Assembly: GCF_017744695.1 (NCBI RefSeq)
Contig: NZ_JAGIAS010000011.1
Location: forward strand, 233,612 to 297,611
Direction: 5' to 3'
From: Dyadobacter sp.
GTDB taxonomy: Bacteria > Bacteroidota > Bacteroidia > Cytophagales > Spirosomataceae
Length of the DNA stretch: 64,000 bases
In this document: positions 36,435 to 45,164 of the stretch, one piece after another
Position numbering within the stretch: position 1 is the first letter of the stretch
Layout of the letters: each line of letters starts with the position of its first letter
Notes under the pieces: generated by a model
Told to the model about the DNA's origin: nothing
Database searches by the model: none
What the model saw: the letters and a program-made list of their open reading frames with translations, nothing else
Made by a program: the position numbers and the translations under genes

Positions 36435-37775
36435 ATGGAAAAGAACCCAACCGAACCTGCATCCGGGACGGCAGCCGCGCTCCCGCTTCTGAGCAGGCGC
36501 GAAATGCTTGGCATTACCGGGATGGCCGGCCTTACGGCTTTGACCGGCTTTACAGCCGCTGCCGCTCCCTCAATTGCGCAGGCAAAACCCCGCATCGCAT
36601 GCCTGGTCACCTATTGGGGCGCTACCCGGTCCCATGCCGATTGGATCATTGCAAAACTGATGGACGGCTACTGGTGGCAGGGCGCCCACACACCCTCGGG
36701 GATCGAGGTGGTGTCCGTTTACATTCACCAGTTTGACACCAGTCTGCTCGGCCAGAAAGTATGTAAATCCAAAACCATCCCGATCTTCAAAACCGTCGGG
36801 GAGGCCGTCACATTGGGCGGGAAAGAGCTTGCGGTCGACGGCGTGGTGATTGTCGGCGAGCACGGCGATTATGCGACTACTCTCAAAGGCCAGTGGATGC
36901 TGCCGCGCTGGTGGATTTACCAGCAAGTGATCCGGGTTTTCGAACAGAGCAAACGTTCGGTACCTGTTTTTAATGACAAACACCTGTCGTACAGCTGGGA
37001 TGAAGCCAAATGGATGTTCGACAAGTCCCGCGAACTGAATTTCCCATTAACCGGCGGCTCGTCGATTCCGGTCCACTACCGCAAGCCGGATATTGAAATC
37101 GATGTAGAAACACCCATCAAAGCATCGGTTATGCTGGGCGGCGCACCCGACGAGGGCGCGCTGTTCCATTGCGTTGATGTATTGCAGGCATTTGTGGAAC
37201 GCCGGAAAGGTGGCGAGACGGGTGTAAAATCGGTGCAGTGCATCCGCGGGCCCGAAACCTGGAAGTGGACGGAAAAGAATCCCTGGGCGGCCAGACTACT
37301 GGAATCCGTTCGAGCGAATTTCAACCTCAAACCCGGGCACTTTCAGGAGATAGAAAAGCCGAATGTCTGTATCGTCGAGTATAACGATGGTACGAAAGCG
37401 GCCATCTACAATGCCAGGGATGTCGGCTGGACCTACGCGGCCGAGATCGAAGGGCGCAAGGAGCCTACGATCATCTCGATGCTCGAATGGCCGGGGCCAT
37501 TTTCCCAATACCATGCCTCCAATTCGCAACCACACTGGATCGTGGAAACGATGATAACCAAAAAGGAGCCATTCAACGCGGAACGGCTGCTTTTGTCAAC
37601 CGGTATTACCGCATTCAATATGGAATCCAACTGGCAGAACGGTGTTTATTCCGCCGTCGGCCGCCGCATTGAAACGCCTTTCATGAACATGACCTACCGC
37701 TCCACGAGGGGCGCGCAGTTCAACAAAGGCGAGCGGCCACCGAATGTGCCCTATATGCGGGGGTTCGCGGAGTAG
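36435..37775 (+). CDS. Tat-exported protein of unknown function
   Basis: A 446-residue protein with a twin-arginine-type leader (LSRREMLGITGMAGLTALTG then an Ala-rich cleavage region ending AQA). The mature part begins KPRIACLVTYWGATRSHADW and contains VVSVYIHQFDTSLLGQKVC, VDGVVIVGEHGDYATTLKG, a sandwich of short beta-alpha units suggesting a Rossmann-like fold, and a C-terminal half with WPGPFSQYHASNSQPHWIVE. I do not recognise the family. A Tat route usually means the protein folds or binds a cofactor before export. It is followed by a repeat-rich gap and the M19 dipeptidase on the same strand, which also has an exported N-terminus; a joint role is possible but unproven. Confidence 0.7.
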   Translation: MEKNPTEPASGTAAALPLLSRREMLGITGMAGLTALTGFTAAAAPSIAQAKPRIACLVTYWGATRSHADWIIAKLMDGYWWQGAHTPSGIEVVSVYIHQFDTSLLGQKVCKSKTIPIFKTVGEAVTLGGKELAVDGVVIVGEHGDYATTLKGQWMLPRWWIYQQVIRVFEQSKRSVPVFNDKHLSYSWDEAKWMFDKSRELNFPLTGGSSIPVHYRKPDIEIDVETPIKASVMLGGAPDEGALFHCVDVLQAFVERRKGGETGVKSVQCIRGPETWKWTEKNPWAARLLESVRANFNLKPGHFQEIEKPNVCIVEYNDGTKAAIYNARDVGWTYAAEIEGRKEPTIISMLEWPGPFSQYHASNSQPHWIVETMITKKEPFNAERLLLSTGITAFNMESNWQNGVYSAVGRRIETPFMNMTYRSTRGAQFNKGERPPNVPYMRGFAE

Positions 37776-37795
37776 TTCTAAATTTTGAATGGGTG

Positions 37796-37950
37796 AATGA
37801 ACCGCCGTGGAACAGGGAATGAGTGAATGGAAAAGTCAGGAAAAGTCAGGAATAGTCAGGAATGGTGATGCAATTCTTCCTGATATTCTAATTATTCTGA
37901 TAATTCTTGACATACCCGATCACTCATTCCCCGTTCCATGGCGGCTCATT
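37796..37950. repeat. Long imperfect fold-back (about 31-base inverted arms)
   Basis: The arm 37797-37828 (AATGAACCGCCGTGGAACAG... to ...ATGAGTGA) is complementary to 37919-37950 (TCACTCATTCCCCGTTCCAT... to ...GCTCATT) with only a few G/A differences. Inside lie three 10-base units GTCAGGAAAA/GTCAGGAATA/GTCAGGAATG (about 37830-37865) and partly complementary TTCCTGATATTC...TTCTTGAC, so most of the 155 bases can fold back. Confidence 0.7.
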
Positions 37951-38045
37951 CAATCATTCAATCATTCAATCATTCAATCATTGAATCATTCCCCGTTCCA
38001 CGGCGGCTCATTAACTCATTCACTCATTCACTCATTCACTCATTA
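37925..38045. repeat. Direct 26-base repeat with 8-base TCAATCAT and ACTCATTC tandem units
   Basis: CATTCCCCGTTCCA-Y-GGCGG-CTCATT occurs at 37925-37950 and 37987-38012. Between the copies lie about five TCAATCAT units; after the second copy come about four CACTCATT units leading straight to the ATG at 38051. Reading frames through it exist but have no protein-like composition. Confidence 0.75.
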
Positions 38046-38050
38046 AATCA

Positions 38051-39313
38051 ATGAACCGCAGAGACGTCATTAAAAGCCTGACACTCTTACCTATAACAGC
38101 CAGTGTCTTCCCCATACAATCCGCTCCCGCGAGTGGAAAAAGCAGCTCAAAAGCCTCACCGAAGCCCATGCCAGACCTGCATCGCAACGCATTCGTGATG
38201 GACGGGCATACGCACGTCATGAGCCGTGAGCTGGTGCTGAAAACCGATATCGGCCAGCGCTACGCGGACGGTACCGTCGATCTGCCTAGGGCCAGGGAAG
38301 GTGGATTAGACGCGATGTTCTTCTCGGTTTACACGCCCGAGAACTATTACCCCGGAAGGTTCGAAACGAAGAACACGTTCCGGGTTGTGAACCTGGCGTT
38401 AGACCAAATCAAAAAGAATAATGCTGTTATCGAGCTGGCACTGAATGCCTCAGACATTGAACGTATCAATAAAAAGGGCAAAATGGCCGCTTTTCTGGAT
38501 CTGGAAGGCGGTTATGATCTTTATGGCGATCTCGATCTGCTGCGCGCACTCTACAAGCTCGGCCTGCGCTCGATGCAGCTCACCGCCCACAGTACCACCA
38601 ACGCATTTATCGATGCGTGTAACGACGTGTACACCTGGGGAGGCATCAACGAGCATGGGAAAGCGGTGATCCGGGAAATGAACGACCTGGGCATGGTGAT
38701 CAACGTGGCCCACGCGTCCAACGACGCCATTCTGCAATCGGTAGCGGCGAGCCGCCACCCGGTGATTTACAGTCATGGCGGCTTCTACAAAATAGTGGAC
38801 CATCCCCGGTGCATTTCCGACGAAGCGGCCAAAGCCATTGCGGCAAAAGGTGGTGTGATCGGTGTGCATTTCGGCAGCCTTTTCAACAATCCGAAATACT
38901 GGGCATGGCAGAAAGCGAACAACCCGGTTAAAGTCCAGCCGAATCCACAGCCCAAAACACCCCGGATCCTGAGCTCGCAGGTTACGACGCAAACCATTGA
39001 AGATGTGGATAAGGAGTTTGCGCGCGAACTGCCGTTTACCTACAATGGTACTATCCCCGACGAGTACTGGATGCATGTCGACCAGCTCGCCAGGGTAATC
39101 GATTACGGCGTAAACCTGGTCGGCGAAGACCACATTGCCCTGGGTTCCGATCTGGATGGCGGCCCCGAACTACCCCGCGAGATCAAAGATATCAGCGACT
39201 ATCCCCAGATCACTATCGCCATGCAAAAGCTGGGGTATAGCGACCAGCGGATCAAAAAGATCCTTGGACAGAACTGGCTTCGTGTGATCCGGCAGGTTAC
39301 AGAAGGGAAATAA
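38051..39313 (+). CDS. Exported membrane dipeptidase (peptidase family M19)
   Basis: A 420-residue zinc dipeptidase. The leader MNRRDVIKSLTLLPITASVF resembles a Tat-type signal. Metal-site motifs are visible: VMDGHTHVMSRE (first His pair), AAFLDLEGGYDLYGDL (bridging Glu), VINVAHASND and IYSHGGFYKIVDHPRCIS (His ligands), and IALGSDLDGG (Asp). This matches renal-dipeptidase-like enzymes that cut dipeptides, including D-amino-acid forms. An insertion of about 45 residues (FNNPKYWAWQKANNPVKVQP and following) sits before the last conserved block. The first codon lies directly after the tandem repeats, with no classical ribosome site. Confidence 0.9.
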   Translation: MNRRDVIKSLTLLPITASVFPIQSAPASGKSSSKASPKPMPDLHRNAFVMDGHTHVMSRELVLKTDIGQRYADGTVDLPRAREGGLDAMFFSVYTPENYYPGRFETKNTFRVVNLALDQIKKNNAVIELALNASDIERINKKGKMAAFLDLEGGYDLYGDLDLLRALYKLGLRSMQLTAHSTTNAFIDACNDVYTWGGINEHGKAVIREMNDLGMVINVAHASNDAILQSVAASRHPVIYSHGGFYKIVDHPRCISDEAAKAIAAKGGVIGVHFGSLFNNPKYWAWQKANNPVKVQPNPQPKTPRILSSQVTTQTIEDVDKEFARELPFTYNGTIPDEYWMHVDQLARVIDYGVNLVGEDHIALGSDLDGGPELPREIKDISDYPQITIAMQKLGYSDQRIKKILGQNWLRVIRQVTEGK

Positions 39314-39322
39314 TATGAATGG

Positions 39323-39356
39323 AAAAAGGAGTCACTTCATGCAGCGGCTCCTTTTT
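39323..39356. terminator. Bidirectional terminator between dipeptidase and molybdenum hydroxylase
   Basis: Arms AAAAAGGAG (39323-39331) and CTCCTTTTT (39348-39356) form a stem with A and T flanks on both strands, suited to end both the plus-strand dipeptidase and the minus-strand hydroxylase genes. Confidence 0.8.
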
Positions 39357-39377
39357 ACTAATCGTACCCGGCATCTT

Positions 39378-41642
39378 TCAGGTGTCGGCATGCCGCCCTC
39401 CGAAAGGCTGGTTATAGTGCCTTTTGCCCGTGTTCTTATATAATGCATTGGCCACCGCGCCAAATACCGGGGGAAATGGCGGCTCTCCCAGACCTGTCGG
39501 ATCGATATCATTCTCGACAAAGTGAACATCGACCATTTTCGGGGCTTCGTGGTGCCTGATCATCCGGTAGGTATCGAAGTTACGCTGTTCCGCAGCACCT
39601 TCCCGGTGGGTCAATGCACCGTAGAATGCGTTACCGATACCATCCACCACTGCACCCTGTACCATGTTCCCGGCTGCTTCCGGGTTTACGACAATCCCGC
39701 AGTCGATCGCGCTGAATACGCGCTCAACGTAGGGTTTTCCGTCGCGTGTGACCATGTCCACCACGTGCGCGGCATAGGAGTTATGGCAGAAATAGGCAGC
39801 CACACCCCTGCTATACTTTTCGCTACCTGCCTTGCCCCACCCGGATTTGTCCCTTACCAGTTTCAAAACACCCGCGTACCGGTCCGCATCGTAGTCATTG
39901 TCCTTCCCAACAGGATTTTCCTTTGCCTTTTTCAATAGCTCCAACCGAAACTCGATCGGGTCTTTGCCCATTGCCTCGGCCACTTCGTCCAGAAACGACT
40001 GCTCCGCGGCGGCGTTGAAGTTGGAACGCGGCGCACGGAATGCACCGATCGTGATATTCGAGGGTATCTGCCATCCCTCTGCAAGGTAATGGTCCACCGC
40101 TCCTGCCGGAAACCGGTTGGCATGAATGGGATGCTCAGGGATACCGCCACCCTTGACCTGGAAGGCGATCAGGTTTTTATTCGCGTCGAGCGCGGCGCGA
40201 TAGGTGGCGGTGTACATCGGCCGGTAAATGCCGTATGTCATATCGTCTTCACGGGTATAGATCAGCTTCACGGGCGCCTTGACCTTTCTTGAAATCAGGG
40301 CTGCTTCGGTGAGGTAATGCCCATAAGCCCTCCGGCCGAAACCGCCCCCCATGCGTGTCATCTGGATTTCAATCTTGTCGGCAGGGAGACCGAGGATTTT
40401 GGACAACGTGGGCTCAATCCAGCCGGGACCTTGTAACGGCCCGACCAACAGCGCCTTATCGTCAGTCACATGCGCGAAGAAATTCATCGGTTCCATGCAA
40501 TTATGCGCCAGAAACGGGGCATTGTAAGTACGCTCGACGATCTGTTCCGCATTTTTGAAAGCGGTTTCAGGGTCTCCATCCTTACGTAGCTGCTGCGCAG
40601 GCTTCTGCCCGTATTCCTTCATTTTCTCGAAATGGACAGTGGTGCTTTCCAGCCCGCCTGGGACAACGACCTCCCTCTTTCCATCTCTGCCCGCCATGGT
40701 ATCCTTCGTCTCTCCGGCCTGCTCCCACTGCACTTTCAGCTTTTTACGGGCGTTCATCACCTCCCAGGTGGTGTTACCTACGACCACGAGCAAATCGTTG
40801 AAAGTACGCGTATCGAAGCCTGCCTGTTCGAAACCTTCTTCATACAATTTCAGGCTGAATACCTCTTTGATACCCGGCATTTTAAGCGTTTCGGAAGCGT
40901 CGAAAGATTTGAATTTCATGCCAAATGCCGGCGGATGCTGGATCATCGCGATCAGCATGCCTTCCTGGCGATAATCGAGGCCGAACAACGGTTTACCGGT
41001 AACGATTTTGTGCCCTTCAACATTTCTGCTGGGTTTTCTGACGATCGTAAAATCCTTCGGTGTTTTGAGCTTTACCTCCTTAGGCACCGGCAGCGCGGCC
41101 GCCTGGGTCGCCATCTCGCCATACCTGGCAGATTTCCCGCTCGCATGGCGTAGCGTGCCCGCTTGCGTGGTCACCTCGCTCACCGGCACATTCCACGACC
41201 GGGCAGCTGCTTCGCGAAGCATTTGCCGTGCAGCCGCTCCGGCTTCCCGCAGCGGTTTCCAGTACATCCGCACCGAATTACTGCCTCCCGTAAACTGGGG
41301 CCCGAGCTTCACGTTGTCGTGCGGGCCCATTTCTACCGACACGTTTTTCCAGTCCACATCCAGCTCCTCGGCCAGGATCATGGGCAGGGAAGTCATTACA
41401 TTTTGCCCGAATTCAGGATTGGGACAAATCAGCTTGACTTTGTTATCCGTGGTGATATGAATGTAGCCATTCAGATGCGCCCATTGCCCGGGTGCCTGCG
41501 AATTGTCCGGCAACTGCCCCGGCGTCGTTGCTACCGCCGCTACTGCATTGGAAAACCAGCTGACACTGAGCGCCATTCCGCCTCCCGCGAGCATGGAAGC
41601 CTTCAGAAAGGAGCGCCTGTTAAAATTTTTATCTTCTGCCAT
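39378..41642 (-). CDS. Molybdopterin-binding subunit of an isoquinoline 1-oxidoreductase-like hydroxylase
   Basis: A 754-residue large subunit of the xanthine-oxidase family, of the type that has a separate 2Fe-2S subunit and no FAD subunit. The leader KNFNRRSFLKASMLAGGGMA is a Tat signal, so it is exported with its partner. Signature stretches are PFLAHNCMEPMNFFAHV, MTRMGGGFGRRAYGHYLTEA, FRAPRSNFNAAAEQSFLDEV, and the C-terminal VQGAVVDGIGNAFYGALTHR and ENDIDPTGLGEPPFPPVFGA, with the active-site Glu in the GLGEPP motif. It hydroxylates N-heterocycles or aldehydes; substrate not predictable. It follows the small subunit by 32 bases in a two-gene operon; no membrane cytochrome subunit is present here. 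Confidence 0.92.
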   Translation of the reverse strand: MAEDKNFNRRSFLKASMLAGGGMALSVSWFSNAVAAVATTPGQLPDNSQAPGQWAHLNGYIHITTDNKVKLICPNPEFGQNVMTSLPMILAEELDVDWKNVSVEMGPHDNVKLGPQFTGGSNSVRMYWKPLREAGAAARQMLREAAARSWNVPVSEVTTQAGTLRHASGKSARYGEMATQAAALPVPKEVKLKTPKDFTIVRKPSRNVEGHKIVTGKPLFGLDYRQEGMLIAMIQHPPAFGMKFKSFDASETLKMPGIKEVFSLKLYEEGFEQAGFDTRTFNDLLVVVGNTTWEVMNARKKLKVQWEQAGETKDTMAGRDGKREVVVPGGLESTTVHFEKMKEYGQKPAQQLRKDGDPETAFKNAEQIVERTYNAPFLAHNCMEPMNFFAHVTDDKALLVGPLQGPGWIEPTLSKILGLPADKIEIQMTRMGGGFGRRAYGHYLTEAALISRKVKAPVKLIYTREDDMTYGIYRPMYTATYRAALDANKNLIAFQVKGGGIPEHPIHANRFPAGAVDHYLAEGWQIPSNITIGAFRAPRSNFNAAAEQSFLDEVAEAMGKDPIEFRLELLKKAKENPVGKDNDYDADRYAGVLKLVRDKSGWGKAGSEKYSRGVAAYFCHNSYAAHVVDMVTRDGKPYVERVFSAIDCGIVVNPEAAGNMVQGAVVDGIGNAFYGALTHREGAAEQRNFDTYRMIRHHEAPKMVDVHFVENDIDPTGLGEPPFPPVFGAVANALYKNTGKRHYNQPFGGRHADT

Positions 41643-41674
41643 AGTCGTGTTTTGTTCAGAAATGGATCGTACCG

Positions 41675-42130
41675 CTACTTCCCGGCTGCCGATTTAATTG
41701 CTTCCCTGATCCGCAGATACGTGCCGCAACGGCAGATATTGCCGCTCATATGCGTTTCAATCTCTTCGTCGGTGGGATTTGGATTGCTTTTCAGCAGTGA
41801 CGCAGCGGTCATTATTTGCCCCGACTGGCAATAGCCGCATTGGGCCACGTCGTGTTCGAGCCACGCCTTCTGAACAGGATGGTCGCCATTGGCCGACAAT
41901 CCCTCAATCGTGGTGATCGCCTGCTTCCCAACCGCCGAAACCGGCAACTGGCAAGATCGAACCGCAACACCTTCCAGATGAACTGTGCACGCACCGCACT
42001 GAGCGATGCCGCAACCGTATTTGGTACCCGGCAGATCCAGATGGTCGCGCAATACCCAAAGCACCGGTGTTTGCGAATCGACATTCACCTGCCTGACTTT
42101 TCCGTTAATTTTTAGATTGTATGTAGCCAT
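41675..42130 (-). CDS. 2Fe-2S small subunit of the molybdenum hydroxylase
   Basis: About 151 residues from ATG 42130 (an earlier ATG at 42169 adds 13 non-family residues). The N-terminal plant-type ferredoxin site is GCGIAQCGACTVHLEGVAVR with Cys before it (KYGCG), and the C-terminal all-helical site is CGYCQSGQIMTAASLLKSNP with NICRCGTYLRIREAI. It takes electrons from the molybdenum centre. There is no signal peptide, so it is presumably exported folded together with the large subunit's Tat leader. Confidence 0.93.
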   Translation of the reverse strand: MATYNLKINGKVRQVNVDSQTPVLWVLRDHLDLPGTKYGCGIAQCGACTVHLEGVAVRSCQLPVSAVGKQAITTIEGLSANGDHPVQKAWLEHDVAQCGYCQSGQIMTAASLLKSNPNPTDEEIETHMSGNICRCGTYLRIREAIKSAAGK

Positions 42131-42371
42131 AGTTCCTGAATTTACGACCATTTTTTTCTGACCTGACATAACCTAATTCGTAACCGGTAGCACTTTCGCA
42201 CCGGCCGTTAGCGATTACAAGAGGTACTTCACCAATTCTCCGTCAAAAAACCTTTTCAGAATGGCAAATTTCATACACGTCCCGGCTCCGTATCTTATAT
42301 ATATTACTGAAATGTCTACCATTATTCCTGATACGACAGTTTTCGTCCTCGCCTGTCGTGCCACTTCGCGT

Positions 42372-43064
42372 TCATGCCCTGTTTTGAATCAGCCCGGACA
42401 CGACGTTGATGGTAAGGGCAACAAGAAGCGTATTAAAAACAAACGACAACAGCGCATGGACAAGCGCCAGCCTTCTGATTTGCCGGGAAGAAATCGTTAC
42501 GTCCGAAACCTGAAAAGTCATCCCTATGACAAACGAGAAATAGGTAAAATCAAGGTAATCGGGCTCCGTTTCATTGGGGAAGTCCAGCCCCCGTTGCTGC
42601 TGGTTCCGCCCGTCGCGCCCGCCTTCCGTGGTGCGATAGTAAAGATGGGCATACCGCAGCGTGAATATGGTATGAACCAGGATCCAGGAACAAACAATGC
42701 AGGAAAACGATAGGATAAAATGAATGGTAAGCTCCGACCACGACGCCGTTTTCCCCGCCGCACGCAGCAAGAACAAAATGGCGAACAGGCTCACAAACGA
42801 AGCTACAATAACAAACAGGGAAATCACGACCCGGCTCGAATCCTGGCCGTTTACTTCCCGCCTGACCTCCAAAGGATGCGAACTGAGAATTGTCACCCAG
42901 GCCAGGCCCAGATGTACCGTACTGTATACGAGCCACCCGATCATCCAGTTGACAGGCTTTTCTACCAGGGAAGCAGTCGTTACGACCGCCAGCGAACCCA
43001 AAATAAGGGCAATGCCAAGCTTGTGATGGGCATCCATTCGGTTAATCAATGTCGTGACTCGCAT
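42372..43064 (-). CDS. DUF1345 integral membrane protein
   Basis: A 230-residue protein with about five membrane helices. The stretches VASFVSLFAILFLLR, WILVHTIFTLRYAHLYYR and FPNETEPDYLDFTYFSFVIG (followed by MTFQVSDVTISSRQIRRLAL) are characteristic of DUF1345. Biochemical function is not established. It is transcribed away from the caspase/STAND island and has no evident partner. Confidence 0.88.
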   Translation of the reverse strand: MRVTTLINRMDAHHKLGIALILGSLAVVTTASLVEKPVNWMIGWLVYSTVHLGLAWVTILSSHPLEVRREVNGQDSSRVVISLFVIVASFVSLFAILFLLRAAGKTASWSELTIHFILSFSCIVCSWILVHTIFTLRYAHLYYRTTEGGRDGRNQQQRGLDFPNETEPDYLDFTYFSFVIGMTFQVSDVTISSRQIRRLALVHALLSFVFNTLLVALTINVVSGLIQNRA

Positions 43065-43252
43065 AAATGTCGGGTATACGTTTTCAAAAAAAGGTAAGAT
43101 AATTTATTGCCGGTTCAATTGCCTAAAATACACCCTTCATTTCTCTGTTGCGGTTGTTCCCGAATGCCGTCGGGTTATTCAACTAATTCGGTAAATTTGT
43201 AATAAACAGGAACCGATATGAGCGTAAAACCGCTTAATAACATTTCCCGGAA

Positions 43253-43268
43253 AAAGTAGAACTACTTT
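43253..43268. promoter_or_regulatory. 16-base palindrome upstream of the CHAT gene
   Basis: AAAGTAG-AA-CTACTTT is a perfect inverted repeat with 7-base arms, ending 57 bases before ATG 43326. It lies where a promoter or operator is expected for the CHAT-STAND operon. No known repressor site is matched. Confidence 0.35.
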
Positions 43269-43325
43269 GGTATTCTTGCATACCTTATCATTTTGTTGCC
43301 GACACGCCTAAATCCTTCCCGATCA

Positions 43326-45158
43326 ATGCGACCTCCCGTCATCCTCTGTGCGTTTTCGAACTCCGGCGACGCATACCTGTCACAACTCGAAAAGGAAAAA
43401 GAAGCCATTTCGGATGCGTTGCGTGAGCGGCAGGGAAAGGGGCATCTGCTACTGGATACCGACCCGCGGACGATCAAAAAACTGCGGGACCGCCTGCTTT
43501 TGTACCAGCCGCAGGTAGAGATCATCCATTACGCCGGACATGCGAGTGGCAGCCAGCTGCTCATGGAAGATGCCACCGTATACGGAGCAGGGTTGCTCCA
43601 ATCGATCCGCTTGCAGAAGAATTTACAACTTGTCTTTCTGAACGGCTGCTCCACCCAGGAACAGGTACACCAGTTGCTCGACGCGGGCGTTCGCGCGGTC
43701 ATCGCGACAAGTGTCGACATCGGCGACGATACCGCCACCCGTTTTGCCGAAGATTTTTACCAGAAGCTGGCCAGCGGACACGCTATCGACGAGGCTTTCA
43801 AACTGGCAACGGAGGTGGTTACCGCCAAAAACAATGCGACTTTAAATACCGAAGAACATCAGGACCGCGGCATCGCCCGAACAATCAAAGCACCTAATGC
43901 AGGTCCGGTGTGGGGACTTTACCTTCATAAAAACCACCCCGACGCCGCCAGCCACCGGTTATCGGAAAAGAGCTTTTACGAGCTGCATATCAAAAGCCAG
44001 ATCGACTCGAATTTCAACACTTCCGAGGACGCCATTCTGGCCTCACTTTATAACGTCCTGATGACGTTCAGCGACGAACTCCCGATGTTCGAAGATCTTG
44101 AAAAGAAATATGGTGAACAATGGGATCCCAGGAGATTCGACGTCAGGGAGGTCAAAAACGCGATTATCAACAGCCTGCCCTCGCCCATTGCCGAACAGGT
44201 GCGAAAATTGCTGGTCACCGAGGACGAGCCCCTGGCCAGCGAACGCCTGCGGTTTTTAATCAACACTTACTCGGTAATGGCCGATTTGCTGTTGTTCATC
44301 ATGTTTTCCCAACTCTGGGAAGCACTGGTGCAGGGAAAGGTACCCGTTCTCGAAGATAAGCTGAAAGAACAGATCGGCGCTTTCTTCCTGCTGAACCATC
44401 AGGACAGGCAGGCCTACGACGTGATTCCGCTTGTGAGGCTTATCCATGACAAGCTGAAAGCCCACGACGTACCGCTGTTCGTGAGCGAAATGTCGCACCT
44501 GGCCGACCTGATGGACGAGCGCGACAGTGAGTTCTTTGGAGGGTATCTGAACATTACACGCATTAAAAGTAAATACCGGGACCTGAGCATCATGGAAGAG
44601 CTCGACGACCGGGAATGCCGGGAAGATTGCGAGAAAGCGGAAGCCAGCCTTTGCATTATGTTCAAGGAGCTGGGCTTCTGCGCGCGGTACAAGTTTGCGA
44701 CGATCAAGAATATTTACATTAATAAAAAGAAGAACCAGCCGGCCGTGTATCAGCACAAGATGGTGAAGCTGGATTATGTGCTCGTCGGGTTTACCGACAA
44801 AATGGAAGATTTCGAAAACTTCACAGATTCCAATTCGGTCGTTATCTACAAAATCGAGAACAAGAAGCTCTCCGCATTCAACCTGTACCCTTTCGTGATC
44901 GACATGAATGCATTGATCAGCGAGAAGCTTTCCAAGATCTACTTCTTCTATAATTATGATAAAAACACTACTGCCACTACCTGCACTTATAATTTCATCA
45001 AGAATATCAATGAAAAGAAAGACCGTCTGCAAATCCCGGCATTGCCCAATTTTTTAAGGACGAAAACCGATTTGAAAATATCGCAGGAGGAGCTGGAAAC
45101 GATCGGTCCGGACATTCTTCTGAGTGTAGAAGGTTTCATTTCCTATTTCCAATCCTGA
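43326..45158 (+). CDS. CHAT-domain caspase-like protease with a large unassigned C-terminal region
   Basis: About 610 residues from ATG 43326 (the in-frame codon at 43293 is TTG). The N-terminal 190 residues form a CHAT (caspase HetF-associated) peptidase: RPPVILCAFSNSGDAYLSQL, the catalytic His72 in EIIHYAGHASGSQLL, the catalytic Cys108 in LVFLNGCSTQEQV, then GVRAVIATSVDIGDDTATRF and FYQKLASGHAIDEAFKLATE, the standard CHAT ending. The remaining 420 residues are helical then mixed, with no domain I recognise; a Cys-rich patch (LDDRECREDCEKAEASLCIM) lies near residue 440. There is no signal peptide. The STAND NTPase starts six bases after its stop, so the two are co-transcribed and probably act as sensor-effector partners. 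Confidence 0.85.
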   Translation: MRPPVILCAFSNSGDAYLSQLEKEKEAISDALRERQGKGHLLLDTDPRTIKKLRDRLLLYQPQVEIIHYAGHASGSQLLMEDATVYGAGLLQSIRLQKNLQLVFLNGCSTQEQVHQLLDAGVRAVIATSVDIGDDTATRFAEDFYQKLASGHAIDEAFKLATEVVTAKNNATLNTEEHQDRGIARTIKAPNAGPVWGLYLHKNHPDAASHRLSEKSFYELHIKSQIDSNFNTSEDAILASLYNVLMTFSDELPMFEDLEKKYGEQWDPRRFDVREVKNAIINSLPSPIAEQVRKLLVTEDEPLASERLRFLINTYSVMADLLLFIMFSQLWEALVQGKVPVLEDKLKEQIGAFFLLNHQDRQAYDVIPLVRLIHDKLKAHDVPLFVSEMSHLADLMDERDSEFFGGYLNITRIKSKYRDLSIMEELDDRECREDCEKAEASLCIMFKELGFCARYKFATIKNIYINKKKNQPAVYQHKMVKLDYVLVGFTDKMEDFENFTDSNSVVIYKIENKKLSAFNLYPFVIDMNALISEKLSKIYFFYNYDKNTTATTCTYNFIKNINEKKDRLQIPALPNFLRTKTDLKISQEELETIGPDILLSVEGFISYFQS

Positions 45159-45164
45159 CAGATC

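Noticed and set aside
37925..38045. Possible CRISPR array
   Set aside because: Only two copies of the 26-base unit, no unique spacers of even length, and no cas genes nearby.
37807..38046. Plus-strand frame of 79 codons across the repeat gap
   Set aside because: It encodes mostly Ser/Ile/His repeats from TCAATCATT units. This is repeat DNA, not a gene.
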